NCBI GenBank assembly: GCA_946545505.1
Contig: CAMNNN010000001.1
Span: 1-26,559, forward strand
DNA: 26,559 nucleotides
From: an uncultured Clostridia bacterium
Lineage (GTDB): Bacteria > Bacillota > Clostridia > Saccharofermentanales > Saccharofermentanaceae
Reading direction: 5' to 3'
Below are positions 1 to 7,418 of the stretch, piece by piece. Made by a program: the position numbers and the translations under genes. Under the pieces are notes generated by a model, which did not search any database, was not told the DNA's origin, and saw only the letters and a program-made list of their open reading frames with translations. Position 1 is the first letter of the stretch. Each line of letters opens with the position of its first letter.

Positions 1-963
1 AGTAAGCTTGGTGATCTTGTTGCCGTATTCCTTTCCCTTTTCGAGCCTGCCTGCTCCGAGTTCGTTGCCGACAACGATGGCACCGCCGCTTCCGAGTGCG
101 TAGCAGAAGCAGGATACGAGATCCTTAACGACAGCTGCGATGGCATTTGCCGCAGTGGCATCAGCGCCGAGGTGGCCTATGATGACCGATATCATCGTGA
201 AGCCGATGCCCCAGAATAACTGGTTTGCCATAAAGGGTGTAGTGTAGTGTGAGAATTCGCTTCTGATCTTCGCGTCACTTTTCAGGATATAGTGAGGCTT
301 AAGCTTGACGCTGCACTTTCTGATAAGAAGCCATGTGCAGCCGATAAAGCCCCACAGGCTCGACAGTGTTGTAGCGAGCGCGGCACCTGCGGCTCCCATG
401 GCGGGCGCTCCGAGAAGACCGAAGATGAATATGCCGTTAAGTATGATGTTGAGTATGACCATGGAGATGCTTATGGCTGTGCTCTCGCGGACGAAGCCGG
501 TATTCTTCAGGATCGCCTCGAAAAGCCAGGCAAAGCTCATGAAGACATAAGAGAAGCTCGCAATGCGGAGATACTGCACACCGTACCCGATGATGCCGGA
601 GACGTTGGTGTAGATACGCATCAGTCCCGTTGGCAGAAGAAGCGCCATGGTGAAGAATAAGACCGCGATGGGGAGGATGAGCTTTACCGAGTAGCCGAGA
701 AGCTTCTCGATGGAATCCTTATCTCCTTTGCCCCAGTATTGTGCGGCAAACATATTCGTACCGGCGGATATTCCGAACAGAAAAAGATTCAGCACAAAGG
801 TAACTTGCGCTGCAAGAGATACCGCCGACATTGAATCCTGGTTGAGGGCGACGAGCATGGCCGCGTCCGATATCGGGACCAGTGCGAACATGAAGTTCTG
901 CAAGGTCATAGGAATAATCAGCGATACGAGCTTTCTGGTAAATGTCCGCTCTTTGAGTTTCAT
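1..963 (-). CDS. MATE family multidrug/toxin exporter (C-terminus cut by window edge)
   Basis: Reading the minus strand from the ATG at 963 gives 321 codons with no stop before the window edge, so the 3' end is missing. MATE proteins are 12-helix inner-membrane antiporters that export cationic drugs or metabolites using sodium or proton gradients. The N-terminus is typical of the family (charged start, then LVSLIIPMTLQNFMF). Further helices follow, with MATE-like segments such as SAGTNMFAAQYWGKGD (about residue 80) and MGAAGAALATTLSS in the middle. The visible part covers the first six-helix half and the start of the second. The start fits the family N-terminus, but no Shine-Dalgarno is visible; a TATAAT box lies 9 nt upstream. 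It follows the CAP-domain gene on the same strand (48 nt gap). Substrate cannot be inferred. Confidence 0.93.
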   Translation of the reverse strand, partial: MKLKERTFTRKLVSLIIPMTLQNFMFALVPISDAAMLVALNQDSMSAVSLAAQVTFVLNLFLFGISAGTNMFAAQYWGKGDKDSIEKLLGYSVKLILPIAVLFFTMALLLPTGLMRIYTNVSGIIGYGVQYLRIASFSYVFMSFAWLFEAILKNTGFVRESTAISISMVILNIILNGIFIFGLLGAPAMGAAGAALATTLSSLWGFIGCTWLLIRKCSVKLKPHYILKSDAKIRSEFSHYTTPFMANQLFWGIGFTMISVIIGHLGADATAANAIAAVVKDLVSCFCYALGSGGAIVVGNELGAGRLEKGKEYGNKITKLT

Positions 964-972
964 CGCTTAATA

Positions 973-978
973 ATTATA
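973..978 (-). promoter_or_regulatory. Candidate -10 box of the MATE gene, possibly leaderless
   Basis: On the minus strand a perfect TATAAT (978 to 973) lies 9 nt before the ATG at 963. A TTGACT lies upstream, but the spacer is only 14 nt, so the -35 is unconvincing. Initiation 6-7 nt after the -10 would leave a 2-3 nt leader. No purine-rich ribosome binding site sits between box and ATG. Confidence 0.4.
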
Positions 979-1011
979 GATAAGTAAAATGAAGTCAATT
1001 ACAGGAATATG

Positions 1012-1836
1012 TCAATAACCGAACTCCTGAACCCAGTAATATCCTGAGTCTGTGCAGTAAAGGGCAAATCCGCATGTCGTATAGTTGCCGAGCATGTTAG
1101 CCTTATGTCCCGCGGAGGCCCACCAGGAATTGAATACATCCTGAGCGGATGTCTGTCCTGCTGCGATATTCTCTCCGTACATTCTGTCGGGATCCACTGT
1201 CCACCACTCGCTGCCGTCAGGTCTTGTATGGCTGAAGACCACGGCTATCTCCTGTGCACGTGCCGCTGCATCAGCTGCGAGTGAACTGCTCCAGGACAGG
1301 GGAGAAAGACCCTGCTCGGCTCTTGCATCGTTAACGAGATTGAACAGCTCGAGCATCGTGGGATCAGAAGGTGCATTGACTGAAGGCGCCGGCGTGGTTT
1401 CCGTCGCGGCAGTTGTCTCTGTGACTTCGGGTTCGGAAGAAGGCTCCGTTGCCGCCGCTGTCGTCTCGGCAGTGGTTTCCTGTGAAGGTTCGGTAGCATC
1501 GGTCTGCTCTGAGGTTGTTTCCTCCGGCTCTTCCGTGACAATACCGGTCCAGACTGCGTGATCTTCATTGGGAAGTGTTTCCTGTGTTGTGACTGCGGTC
1601 TCTTCGCTGTTAGATACTTCGAGATAATCCGGCAGTTCATCTGGAACAAGCTCCTCAGTCTCCAGGACGGAGACCTGTGTGTCTGAAGGTGTATCGGAAG
1701 TGGCATCATTAACGCGGTAAAGGAATGTCCACACGCAGATAAGGGCGCTGAATGCGAGCAGCAAAGAAAGGAGAACGCTGCCGCGTCCGTACCTTAAAGA
1801 TTTGCCTGCGTCAGTCTTTGTCTTATTCTCATCCAT
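1012..1836 (-). CDS. Membrane-anchored CAP (SCP/PR1-like) domain protein with Thr/Glu-rich stalk
   Basis: This 274-residue protein has a short basic cytoplasmic N-terminus and one hydrophobic segment (about 20-40) that acts as signal anchor. A low-complexity Thr/Glu/Ser/Ala stalk follows (about 45-158), then a C-terminal CAP domain (160-274). The CAP domain begins MLELFNLVNDARAEQGLSPL. It keeps the usual cavity residues: His203 in FSHTRPDG, Glu222 in GENIA and His244 in SAGHKANML. Cys255 and Cys261 could form a disulfide outside the cell. Bacterial CAP proteins are extracytoplasmic and mostly of unknown function. The stalk suggests display beyond the cell wall. On the minus strand an AAGGA lies about 11 nt before the ATG. 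The gene is divergent from trkA and upstream of the MATE gene. Domain call is firm; function is not. Confidence 0.9.
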   Translation of the reverse strand: MDENKTKTDAGKSLRYGRGSVLLSLLLAFSALICVWTFLYRVNDATSDTPSDTQVSVLETEELVPDELPDYLEVSNSEETAVTTQETLPNEDHAVWTGIVTEEPEETTSEQTDATEPSQETTAETTAAATEPSSEPEVTETTAATETTPAPSVNAPSDPTMLELFNLVNDARAEQGLSPLSWSSSLAADAAARAQEIAVVFSHTRPDGSEWWTVDPDRMYGENIAAGQTSAQDVFNSWWASAGHKANMLGNYTTCGFALYCTDSGYYWVQEFGY

Positions 1837-1870
1837 ATCAGAGACATTTCCTTCTGTTTAATATAAGTAA

Positions 1871-1876
1871 ATTATA
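1871..1876 (-). promoter_or_regulatory. Candidate -10 box for the CAP-domain gene
   Basis: Minus-strand TATAAT (1876 to 1871), 34 nt upstream of the ATG at 1836, followed by an AAGGA ribosome binding site. No good -35 at 16-18 nt was found, so this is a tentative promoter. Confidence 0.35.
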
Positions 1877-1916
1877 AATGCACGCGTTGCTGCCTGCGTT
1901 TAACAAACTGTAAACT

Positions 1917-1945
1917 TTGAATTTGAAGATTACGGGGGGTATAAT
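1917..1945 (+). promoter_or_regulatory. Sigma-A-type promoter of trkA-trkH
   Basis: TTGAAT (1917-1922), a 17-nt spacer and TATAAT (1940-1945). Expected start near 1952 gives a leader of about 30 nt, with GGAG (1971-1974) 7 nt before the ATG at 1982. Among the best-matching promoters in the window. Confidence 0.75.
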
Positions 1946-1981
1946 CGATGAAATATCACTTGTGTCAGTGGGAGAGTTTAC

Positions 1982-3367
1982 ATGCCTGTTTTTAAGACTA
2001 GGCCGACGGGACTTAAGATAATTATCGTCGGTGCCGGTAAAGTAGGAACAACCCTCGTCGGGCAGTTAAGCCGCGAAGGTCATGCTGTTACCTTAGTCGA
2101 TAAAGATAGCACCAAAGTTAACGATATAACCTCTACTTATGATGTTATGGGTTGTGTCGGAAACGGTGCGAGCTATCTTACCCAGATCGAGGCAGGCGTC
2201 AAGGACGCTGATCTCATTATCGCCGTAACGGATTCAGATGAGCTTAATCTGCTTTGCTGTACTATCGCGAAGCAGTCATCCAACTGTTCTTCCATAAGCA
2301 GATTAAGAAATCCCGATTATTCGCGTGAGTCTCAGTACCTGCGCGATAAGCTCGGACTTTCCATGATAATCAATCCTGACTACGAAGCTGCCAAGGTTAT
2401 GGCAAGAGTTCTCTATCTTCCTACCGCTTTGGAGGTAAGATCGTTTGCTCACGGTCAGGCTCTCATAACCAAGATTAAGATCCCCGAAGGAAACATCCTC
2501 GATAAGATGACCATTGCAGATCTCGGTGCGAAGATCACTAACGATATTCTGATCTGCGGCGTTGAGCGGGACGGCAATGTAGTTATCCCGGGAGGTTCTT
2601 TTGAGCTGGCCGCGGGTGATATTATCACTGTCGTTGCTACCAGCAAAGAGCAGATGAATTTCTTAAAGCGCATTGGATTCGCTACCAATCAGGCGAAGGA
2701 TGCGATGATCATCGGAGGCGGAAGGTCCTCCTATTATCTTGCCGACATTCTCCTTAAGAAGGGAATCGCAGTTAAGATAATCGAGCAAAGTCTCGAACGG
2801 TGCGAGCTTCTTAACGAGCTGCTTCCCAAGGCGACTATTATCCACGGTGACGGAACCAACACAGAGCTTCTTCTCGAAGAAGGAATCAAGAGTGCTGATG
2901 CATTCATTCCTCTAACCGGTATAGATGAGCAGAATTCCATGCTGGCTCTTCATGCCAAGAAGATCTCTTCTGCGAAGCTTATTACCAAGATCAACAGGAC
3001 CGGATTCATCGATATCATCAACAGCCTCGATCTCGGAAGCGTATTCTATCCGATGTTTATCACGGCTGACATGATACTCGCTTATGTACGTGCCAAGACG
3101 GCGGCGCCCGGAAGCAATATCGAGACCGTATACCACCTTTTCGATTCGAGAGCGGAAGCAATTACCTTCAAGGTAACGGATGAGTCCAAGGTGACGGGTG
3201 TTCCTCTTAAGGAACTCAAGATCAAGAGCAACACACTTATCTCTTACATAGGACACAATGGCGAGGCGATCATTCCTACCGGTAACGACGTGATTTCCAA
3301 GGGAGATACGGTTATGGTAGTAACAATGCAGACCGGATTTGACGATATAGGAGATATCCTGGAGTAA
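1982..3367 (+). CDS. trkA: Trk potassium uptake regulatory subunit TrkA (two RCK domains)
   Basis: TrkA is the cytoplasmic ring-forming subunit that gates the TrkH potassium channel in response to bound nucleotides. The 461 residues fit the usual two-copy architecture. The first RCK has a nucleotide-binding motif GAGKVG at 17-22, an acidic residue ending the second strand (LVDKD), and a TrkA-C segment around 150-225. The second RCK starts near residue 240 with GGGRSS in place of GxGxxG, so its nucleotide site may be weaker; it is followed by another TrkA-C segment to the end. GGAG lies 7 nt before the ATG, behind a strong promoter. trkH starts 3 nt after the stop, so the two are co-transcribed and probably co-translated. 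Confidence 0.95.
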   Translation: MPVFKTRPTGLKIIIVGAGKVGTTLVGQLSREGHAVTLVDKDSTKVNDITSTYDVMGCVGNGASYLTQIEAGVKDADLIIAVTDSDELNLLCCTIAKQSSNCSSISRLRNPDYSRESQYLRDKLGLSMIINPDYEAAKVMARVLYLPTALEVRSFAHGQALITKIKIPEGNILDKMTIADLGAKITNDILICGVERDGNVVIPGGSFELAAGDIITVVATSKEQMNFLKRIGFATNQAKDAMIIGGGRSSYYLADILLKKGIAVKIIEQSLERCELLNELLPKATIIHGDGTNTELLLEEGIKSADAFIPLTGIDEQNSMLALHAKKISSAKLITKINRTGFIDIINSLDLGSVFYPMFITADMILAYVRAKTAAPGSNIETVYHLFDSRAEAITFKVTDESKVTGVPLKELKIKSNTLISYIGHNGEAIIPTGNDVISKGDTVMVVTMQTGFDDIGDILE

Positions 3368-3370
3368 TTC

Positions 3371-4807
3371 ATGAATATCCCGATGATCAGATACATCCTG
3401 TGTCAGGTGATGAGGATCGAAGGTGTCCTCATGCTTCTGCCGAGCCTGATATCGATCATTTACGGTGACGGCGAGGGAATGTATTACGGTATCGTCGCAG
3501 GAGTCCTGATCATCTCGGGATTCATCGGCTGCAGATTCGTTCCCAAGGATCAGAATATCAATGTCAAGGAAGGTTATACCGTAACCGGTCTGTCGTGGAT
3601 CGTCATGAGTATGTTCGGATGCCTGCCTTTCTGGCTGTCGGGAGAGATTCCCTCATTCACGGATGCATTCTTCGAGACCGCGTCCGGATTCACTACGACC
3701 GGAGCGAGCATCTTGAGCGAAGTCGAATCCCTGTCTCATGCGGCATTGTTCTGGAGAAGCTTCACTCACTGGATCGGCGGCATGGGAGTTCTGGTATTCC
3801 TTCTGGCTCTCATCCCGATGAGCGGCGGTTCTAATATCAACCTCATGAAAGCCGAGTCCCCGGGACCTTCAGTAGGCAAGCTTGTTCCCAAGATACGTCA
3901 TTCGGCTCTCATCCTCTACATGATTTATATGGCGATGACGCTGCTCGAGACTGTGTTCCTGCTGTTCGGAGGCCTCAACCTGTTCGATGCGTTCTGCCTG
4001 GCATTCGGTACTGCCGGTACCGGCGGCTTCGCGATAAAGAACGACAGCTTCATGAGTTACAGCCTCTATATCCGCTGGGTCGCGGGAATCTTCATGTTCC
4101 TGTTCGGCGTTAACTTCAATGCATACTATTTCCTGATCATGCGTCAGTTCAAGAAACTGTTCAGCTTAGAGGAAGTCCGTGCATTCTTTTGCATCGTGCT
4201 GTTCTCGACTGCCATCGTATTCTGGCAGATACTTCCTCTTTATGAGAACGGTATAACTGCCATGACGGACGCATTCTTCCAGGTAAGTTCCATCGTATCT
4301 ACCACGGGTTTCTGTTCGGCTGACTTCGACCTGTGGCCGACGACGGCGAAAGTGGTCCTGTGCTTCCTGATGTTCATGGGTGCCTGCGCAGGCTCGACCG
4401 GCGGCGGTATCAAGGTATCCCGTCTCATGATCCTGTGGAAATCGGTCATAAGGGAAGTGCAGTCCTATATCCACCCGAAGATCGTTAAGAAGGTCACGCT
4501 CGACAACAAGGGTGTCGAGGCTGACGTGCTTAAGTCAACGCATGTTTTCCTCGCGACTTACGTGGGTCTGTGTCTGGTATCGATCTTTCTGGTATCGCTT
4601 AACAACAGCGATCTCACTACAAGCTTCACGGCGGTACTCGCCTGCCTTAACAATATCGGCCCCGGTCTCGCGAAGGTCGGTGCCACCTGCAACTACGGCT
4701 TCTTTAACCCGCTCTCGAAATGGGTCCTCATACTGGACATGCTCGCGGGAAGACTCGAGTTGTACCCGATTATTGTTCTCTTCGCGCCGAGTCTGTACAA
4801 GAAATAA
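3371..4807 (+). CDS. trkH: Trk potassium uptake channel subunit TrkH
   Basis: TrkH/TrkG/KtrB-superfamily integral membrane subunit that conducts potassium. At 478 residues it matches TrkH rather than the shorter KtrB. All four pore loops can be found: SGFTTTGAS near residue 105, GTAGTGGF near 215, VSTTGFCSADF near 310 and NNIGPGL near 427. Each carries the central glycine expected of the four filter segments. The stretch GACAGSTGGGIKVSR (about 335-350) is the conserved region after the third pore. TGGAG ends 7 nt before the ATG, within the trkA 3' end. It forms an operon with trkA. Confidence 0.95.
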   Translation: MNIPMIRYILCQVMRIEGVLMLLPSLISIIYGDGEGMYYGIVAGVLIISGFIGCRFVPKDQNINVKEGYTVTGLSWIVMSMFGCLPFWLSGEIPSFTDAFFETASGFTTTGASILSEVESLSHAALFWRSFTHWIGGMGVLVFLLALIPMSGGSNINLMKAESPGPSVGKLVPKIRHSALILYMIYMAMTLLETVFLLFGGLNLFDAFCLAFGTAGTGGFAIKNDSFMSYSLYIRWVAGIFMFLFGVNFNAYYFLIMRQFKKLFSLEEVRAFFCIVLFSTAIVFWQILPLYENGITAMTDAFFQVSSIVSTTGFCSADFDLWPTTAKVVLCFLMFMGACAGSTGGGIKVSRLMILWKSVIREVQSYIHPKIVKKVTLDNKGVEADVLKSTHVFLATYVGLCLVSIFLVSLNNSDLTTSFTAVLACLNNIGPGLAKVGATCNYGFFNPLSKWVLILDMLAGRLELYPIIVLFAPSLYKK

Positions 4808-4811
4808 ACGT

Positions 4812-4842
4812 TCTATAGGCTTCGTATAGATGTGCGTCTATA
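4812..4842 (+). other. Short alternating inverted repeats downstream of trkH
   Basis: TCTATA (4812-4817), TATAGA (4825-4830) and TCTATA (4837-4842) can form two mutually exclusive 6-bp hairpins. Both are AT-only and weak. No U-tract follows, so this is not a normal terminator. Confidence 0.25.
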
Positions 4843-4872
4843 TAAAGAAAGATCAGAGGTGTTAGAGAAGAA

Positions 4873-5415
4873 ATGAGAAAAAGGCTTAACGTAGTTCTTT
4901 TCGAGCCGGAGATACCTCAGAACACGGGGAACATAATGAGGACCTGTGTGGCGGCGGGCTTCGGTCTGCACCTTATTAAGCCCCTGGGCTTCGATATCGA
5001 CAGCCCCAAGTTCAGGCGGGCTACCACGAACCACATAACGTGGGCCGACTATATCCTCTACGAAGATTATGAGGATTTTAGAAGCAGAAACGAAGGCGAG
5101 TATTTCTTCATGACGAGATACGGCAAGGTTCCGCCTTCTGATATAGATTTCAAAAGCATTCCATCTGACAGGGATATCTATCTTATCTTCGGTAAGGAAA
5201 GCACAGGAATACCGAAGCCTATCCTTAAGGACAATCTCGACAGATGCTTCAGGATCCCGATGTCGGGCGAGTGCAGGAGTCTAAACTTAAGCAATGCGGC
5301 GGCTATTGCCATCTACGAGTGCTTAAGGCAGTTAGGCTATCCGGATCTGTCTTTCACGGAGGTTCAGAACGGTGAAGACTACCTCGAATCATACGATGCC
5401 ACGCTGTTAAAATAA
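4873..5415 (+). CDS. trmL: tRNA (cytidine(34)-2'-O)-methyltransferase, TrmL family
   Basis: SPOUT-fold methyltransferase of 180 residues, slightly longer than the usual 155-165. TrmL methylates the 2'-hydroxyl of the wobble nucleotide in leucine tRNAs, using S-adenosylmethionine. The three SpoU motifs are intact: FEPEIPQNTGNIMRTC (10-25, motif 1 with Asn and Arg), FGKESTGIP (106-114, motif 2) and IPMSGECRSLNLSNAAAI (128-145, motif 3). Motifs 2 and 3 form the knotted cofactor pocket. GAGGTG lies 11 nt before the ATG, a rather long spacing. It stands 65 nt after trkH and may have its own weak promoter. The family is confident; the exact tRNA target is inferred. Confidence 0.92.
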   Translation: MRKRLNVVLFEPEIPQNTGNIMRTCVAAGFGLHLIKPLGFDIDSPKFRRATTNHITWADYILYEDYEDFRSRNEGEYFFMTRYGKVPPSDIDFKSIPSDRDIYLIFGKESTGIPKPILKDNLDRCFRIPMSGECRSLNLSNAAAIAIYECLRQLGYPDLSFTEVQNGEDYLESYDATLLK

Positions 5416-5474
5416 GCTTCCCGGAGTCTAATTATAAAAATATAAAAAGAGCCGCCCCCAAAACCGCCTTCTAA

Positions 5475-5483
5475 TGATAGAAT
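5475..5483 (+). promoter_or_regulatory. Extended -10 box immediately upstream of the saccharopine dehydrogenase-like gene
   Basis: TGATAGAAT (5475-5483) has the TGN extension plus a -10 hexamer. The ATG at 5491 begins 7 nt after it, the usual distance to a transcription start. There is no -35 and no ribosome binding site, consistent with a leaderless mRNA. Confidence 0.4.
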
Positions 5484-5490
5484 GTTGTGT

Positions 5491-6627
5491 ATGAAAAAGA
5501 TATTGGTTTTAGGGTGTAACGGCATAACTGATTTTATTGTTCCCAAGATAATGGGAATTGCCGCCATAACGGAGATTATCATCGCATCGAGAAATAAAGC
5601 CGAGTGCGATGCTTTAAGAAATAAGTATTCAGGCAAGGGTCCCAGGATCACAACGGCAAGAATGGATATCGAGAATGAACAGGGAACGAGGATGATGTTA
5701 TCCATCACGAACCCTGACATCATCGTGAATCTTCTTCCCATAAGGTACTGCATGACAGTAATGAAGCTCGCGCTTGAAGTCGGTGCAGATTACATAGACG
5801 GCGGTCTATACGAGTGTGGTAAGGGGGATCTGCTGAGCAAGCAGTTCAGCCTTTTCGCTGAGTTCAGAAGTGCTCAGAAGACAGCAATTACAGGATGCTC
5901 CTTAAGTCCCGCGCTTCTCACATCTCTTGTGAAGAACGCGATGATGAGCGGCTATGATGCAGTCACTTCTGCAGAATTCTATGAAGTAAATCTCACTGCC
6001 GATGAGCCTGTGGAAGCGGTAACGCTCGAGGAAGGTAATATCGTAAAGCATGAAGCTAAGACCGTAAGCATTAAGCTTGATGAGAACTTCGGACAGTTCA
6101 AGGGAACCAGCCTGTACCTGTCTGACAGCCCTGTAATCCAGGACTTCATCAAGGAGATACCGGGTGTTCCTAATGTAAGGTATTTCATCTCATACGAGGC
6201 TCAGGAAGAAGAGGATTTTACTCCCGAACTCACACGCCTCGGTATGCTCTCGGATGAGCCCGTGCAGATCACTCCCGAGGTCAGCATAAGCCCGAAGCAG
6301 TTCTGGGAGAAACTTCTAGAGTCGAGAAAGACTGAGAAGCAGATTAATGGCATATGCGGGGCCGGAGTTTTAGTGGAAGGCACTTACCGCGGATCTGCCA
6401 AGAAAGAATTCGTTTATATTACAAGCGATAACGATAAGTGCATGGAACAGTTCGGCATGTCGTCCATGATGACGCTTAATGCCTATGCGCTCTTAAGCGG
6501 CGTAACGCTTCTTTGCATGGGAAGATGGGACAAGAAAGGCGTATTTACTCCTATCGCGTTTGATTCTGAACAGTTTATCAGCGGAATAAGAAATAACGGA
6601 TTGTATTTCCAGACAAAGTCGCTCTAA
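5491..6627 (+). CDS. Saccharopine dehydrogenase-like NAD(P)-dependent oxidoreductase
   Basis: From the ATG at 5491 the protein is 378 residues, starting MKKILVLGCNGITDF. An in-frame ATG at 5482 would add three residues but lies inside the -10-like box. The N-terminal half is a Rossmann fold of the saccharopine dehydrogenase/LYS9 type: first strand with LGCNGIT, then IIIASRNKAECDAL, then a segment with NPDIIVNLLPI and GADYIDGG. The glycine motif is degenerate, with Thr where the third glycine usually is. Substrate is unknown: relatives act on saccharopine, carboxynorspermidine or other opine-like substrates. No lysine or polyamine gene is adjacent. The response-regulator gene follows after 14 nt, so the two are probably co-transcribed. 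Confidence 0.75.
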   Translation: MKKILVLGCNGITDFIVPKIMGIAAITEIIIASRNKAECDALRNKYSGKGPRITTARMDIENEQGTRMMLSITNPDIIVNLLPIRYCMTVMKLALEVGADYIDGGLYECGKGDLLSKQFSLFAEFRSAQKTAITGCSLSPALLTSLVKNAMMSGYDAVTSAEFYEVNLTADEPVEAVTLEEGNIVKHEAKTVSIKLDENFGQFKGTSLYLSDSPVIQDFIKEIPGVPNVRYFISYEAQEEEDFTPELTRLGMLSDEPVQITPEVSISPKQFWEKLLESRKTEKQINGICGAGVLVEGTYRGSAKKEFVYITSDNDKCMEQFGMSSMMTLNAYALLSGVTLLCMGRWDKKGVFTPIAFDSEQFISGIRNNGLYFQTKSL

Positions 6628-6641
6628 GCGCAGAGGTAGCC

Positions 6642-7340
6642 ATGGATATTAATGCCCCCAGAATCCTGATAGTAGAAGATGATGAGAACATCAATAATCT
6701 GCTCCGTGAAGCACTGACCAAGCATGGTCTTAACTGTACTCAGGCTTTCTCCGGAACTGAGGGCCTCATAGTATTCAAGGGGGACAAATTCGATCTGGTC
6801 CTGCTCGATCTGATGATGCCCGGAATGGACGGTCAGACTCTTACGCAGAGGATCAGGGAAGTGTCCAAGGTCCCGATCATCATCGTATCTGCCAAGAGCA
6901 GCGTAGACTCGAAGGTCGATCTTCTTACGACGGGTGCAGATGACTTTGTCGGTAAGCCGTTCGAACTCAAGGAGCTGATCGCACGTGTCGATGTACAGCT
7001 TCGCCGTAAGGAGAATGAATCAGCAGGCGCTCAGGAGTCCAAGATCATGCAGTTCAAGGACCTGGTTCTCGATGAAGAGAAGTATGCTGTTACCGTTAAC
7101 GGCAACGATATCGGTCTTACAAGACAGGAGTTCAAGATCCTGGAATTGTTCCTTAAGTACCCCGGCAAGGTCTTCTCGAAGAGGGAGATCTATGAGTATG
7201 CCTGGAACGATGTTTATATCGGAGAAGACAAGACTATCAACGTCCACATAAGTAATATCAGGACCAAGATCAAGAAGCACTCCGGTGATGAATATATCGA
7301 TACTATCTGGGGTGTAGGCTTCCGTCTGGCCAAATCTTAA
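6642..7340 (+). CDS. OmpR/PhoB-family response regulator
   Basis: A 232-residue two-domain regulator. The receiver domain (about 6-120) has the acidic pair at 13-14, phospho-acceptor Asp56 in LLDLMMPG, Ser83 in the switch position and Lys105 in GKPF. The C-terminal winged helix (about 135-230) has LTRQEFKILELF, a recognition-helix region INVHISNIRTKI and the terminal WGVGFRL hairpin. GAGGT lies about 5 nt before the ATG. It shares a transcript with the oxidoreductase gene and is followed by an ABC transporter and, four genes on, a histidine kinase without its own regulator. That kinase is its likely partner. A PhoB-like 7-4-7 repeat at 7334-7351 overlaps its stop codon and is a candidate binding site. 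Confidence 0.95.
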   Translation: MDINAPRILIVEDDENINNLLREALTKHGLNCTQAFSGTEGLIVFKGDKFDLVLLDLMMPGMDGQTLTQRIREVSKVPIIIVSAKSSVDSKVDLLTTGADDFVGKPFELKELIARVDVQLRRKENESAGAQESKIMQFKDLVLDEEKYAVTVNGNDIGLTRQEFKILELFLKYPGKVFSKREIYEYAWNDVYIGEDKTINVHISNIRTKIKKHSGDEYIDTIWGVGFRLAKS

Positions 7341-7360
7341 ACTAATCTTAACCATATAAT
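7334..7360 (+). promoter_or_regulatory. Candidate response-regulator operator and promoter of the ABC transporter genes
   Basis: ATCTTAA occurs at 7334-7340 and again at 7345-7351, separated by four bases, so the repeats are 11 bp apart. This is the tandem spacing bound by OmpR/PhoB-type dimers. A perfect TATAAT follows at 7355-7360, and no good -35 exists, as expected for an activator-dependent promoter. The gap to the -10 (3 bp) is shorter than in classic pho promoters. A second -10-like GATAAT lies at 7385-7390 and could be the one used. Confidence 0.5.
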
Positions 7361-7418
7361 GCCCAATTATCATATTCCGCGTGGGATAATGTGAATATTA
7401 TTACGATCGGGAGTTTGT

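Noticed and set aside
1340..1561. Plus-strand Ser/Val-rich open frame opposite the CAP protein stalk
   Set aside because: A by-product of the low-complexity stalk codons; no translation signals.
5453..5470. C-rich stretch (GCCGCCCCCAAAACCGCC) as a terminator or quadruplex
   Set aside because: No complementary arm for a hairpin, and the minus-strand G runs are short and uneven.
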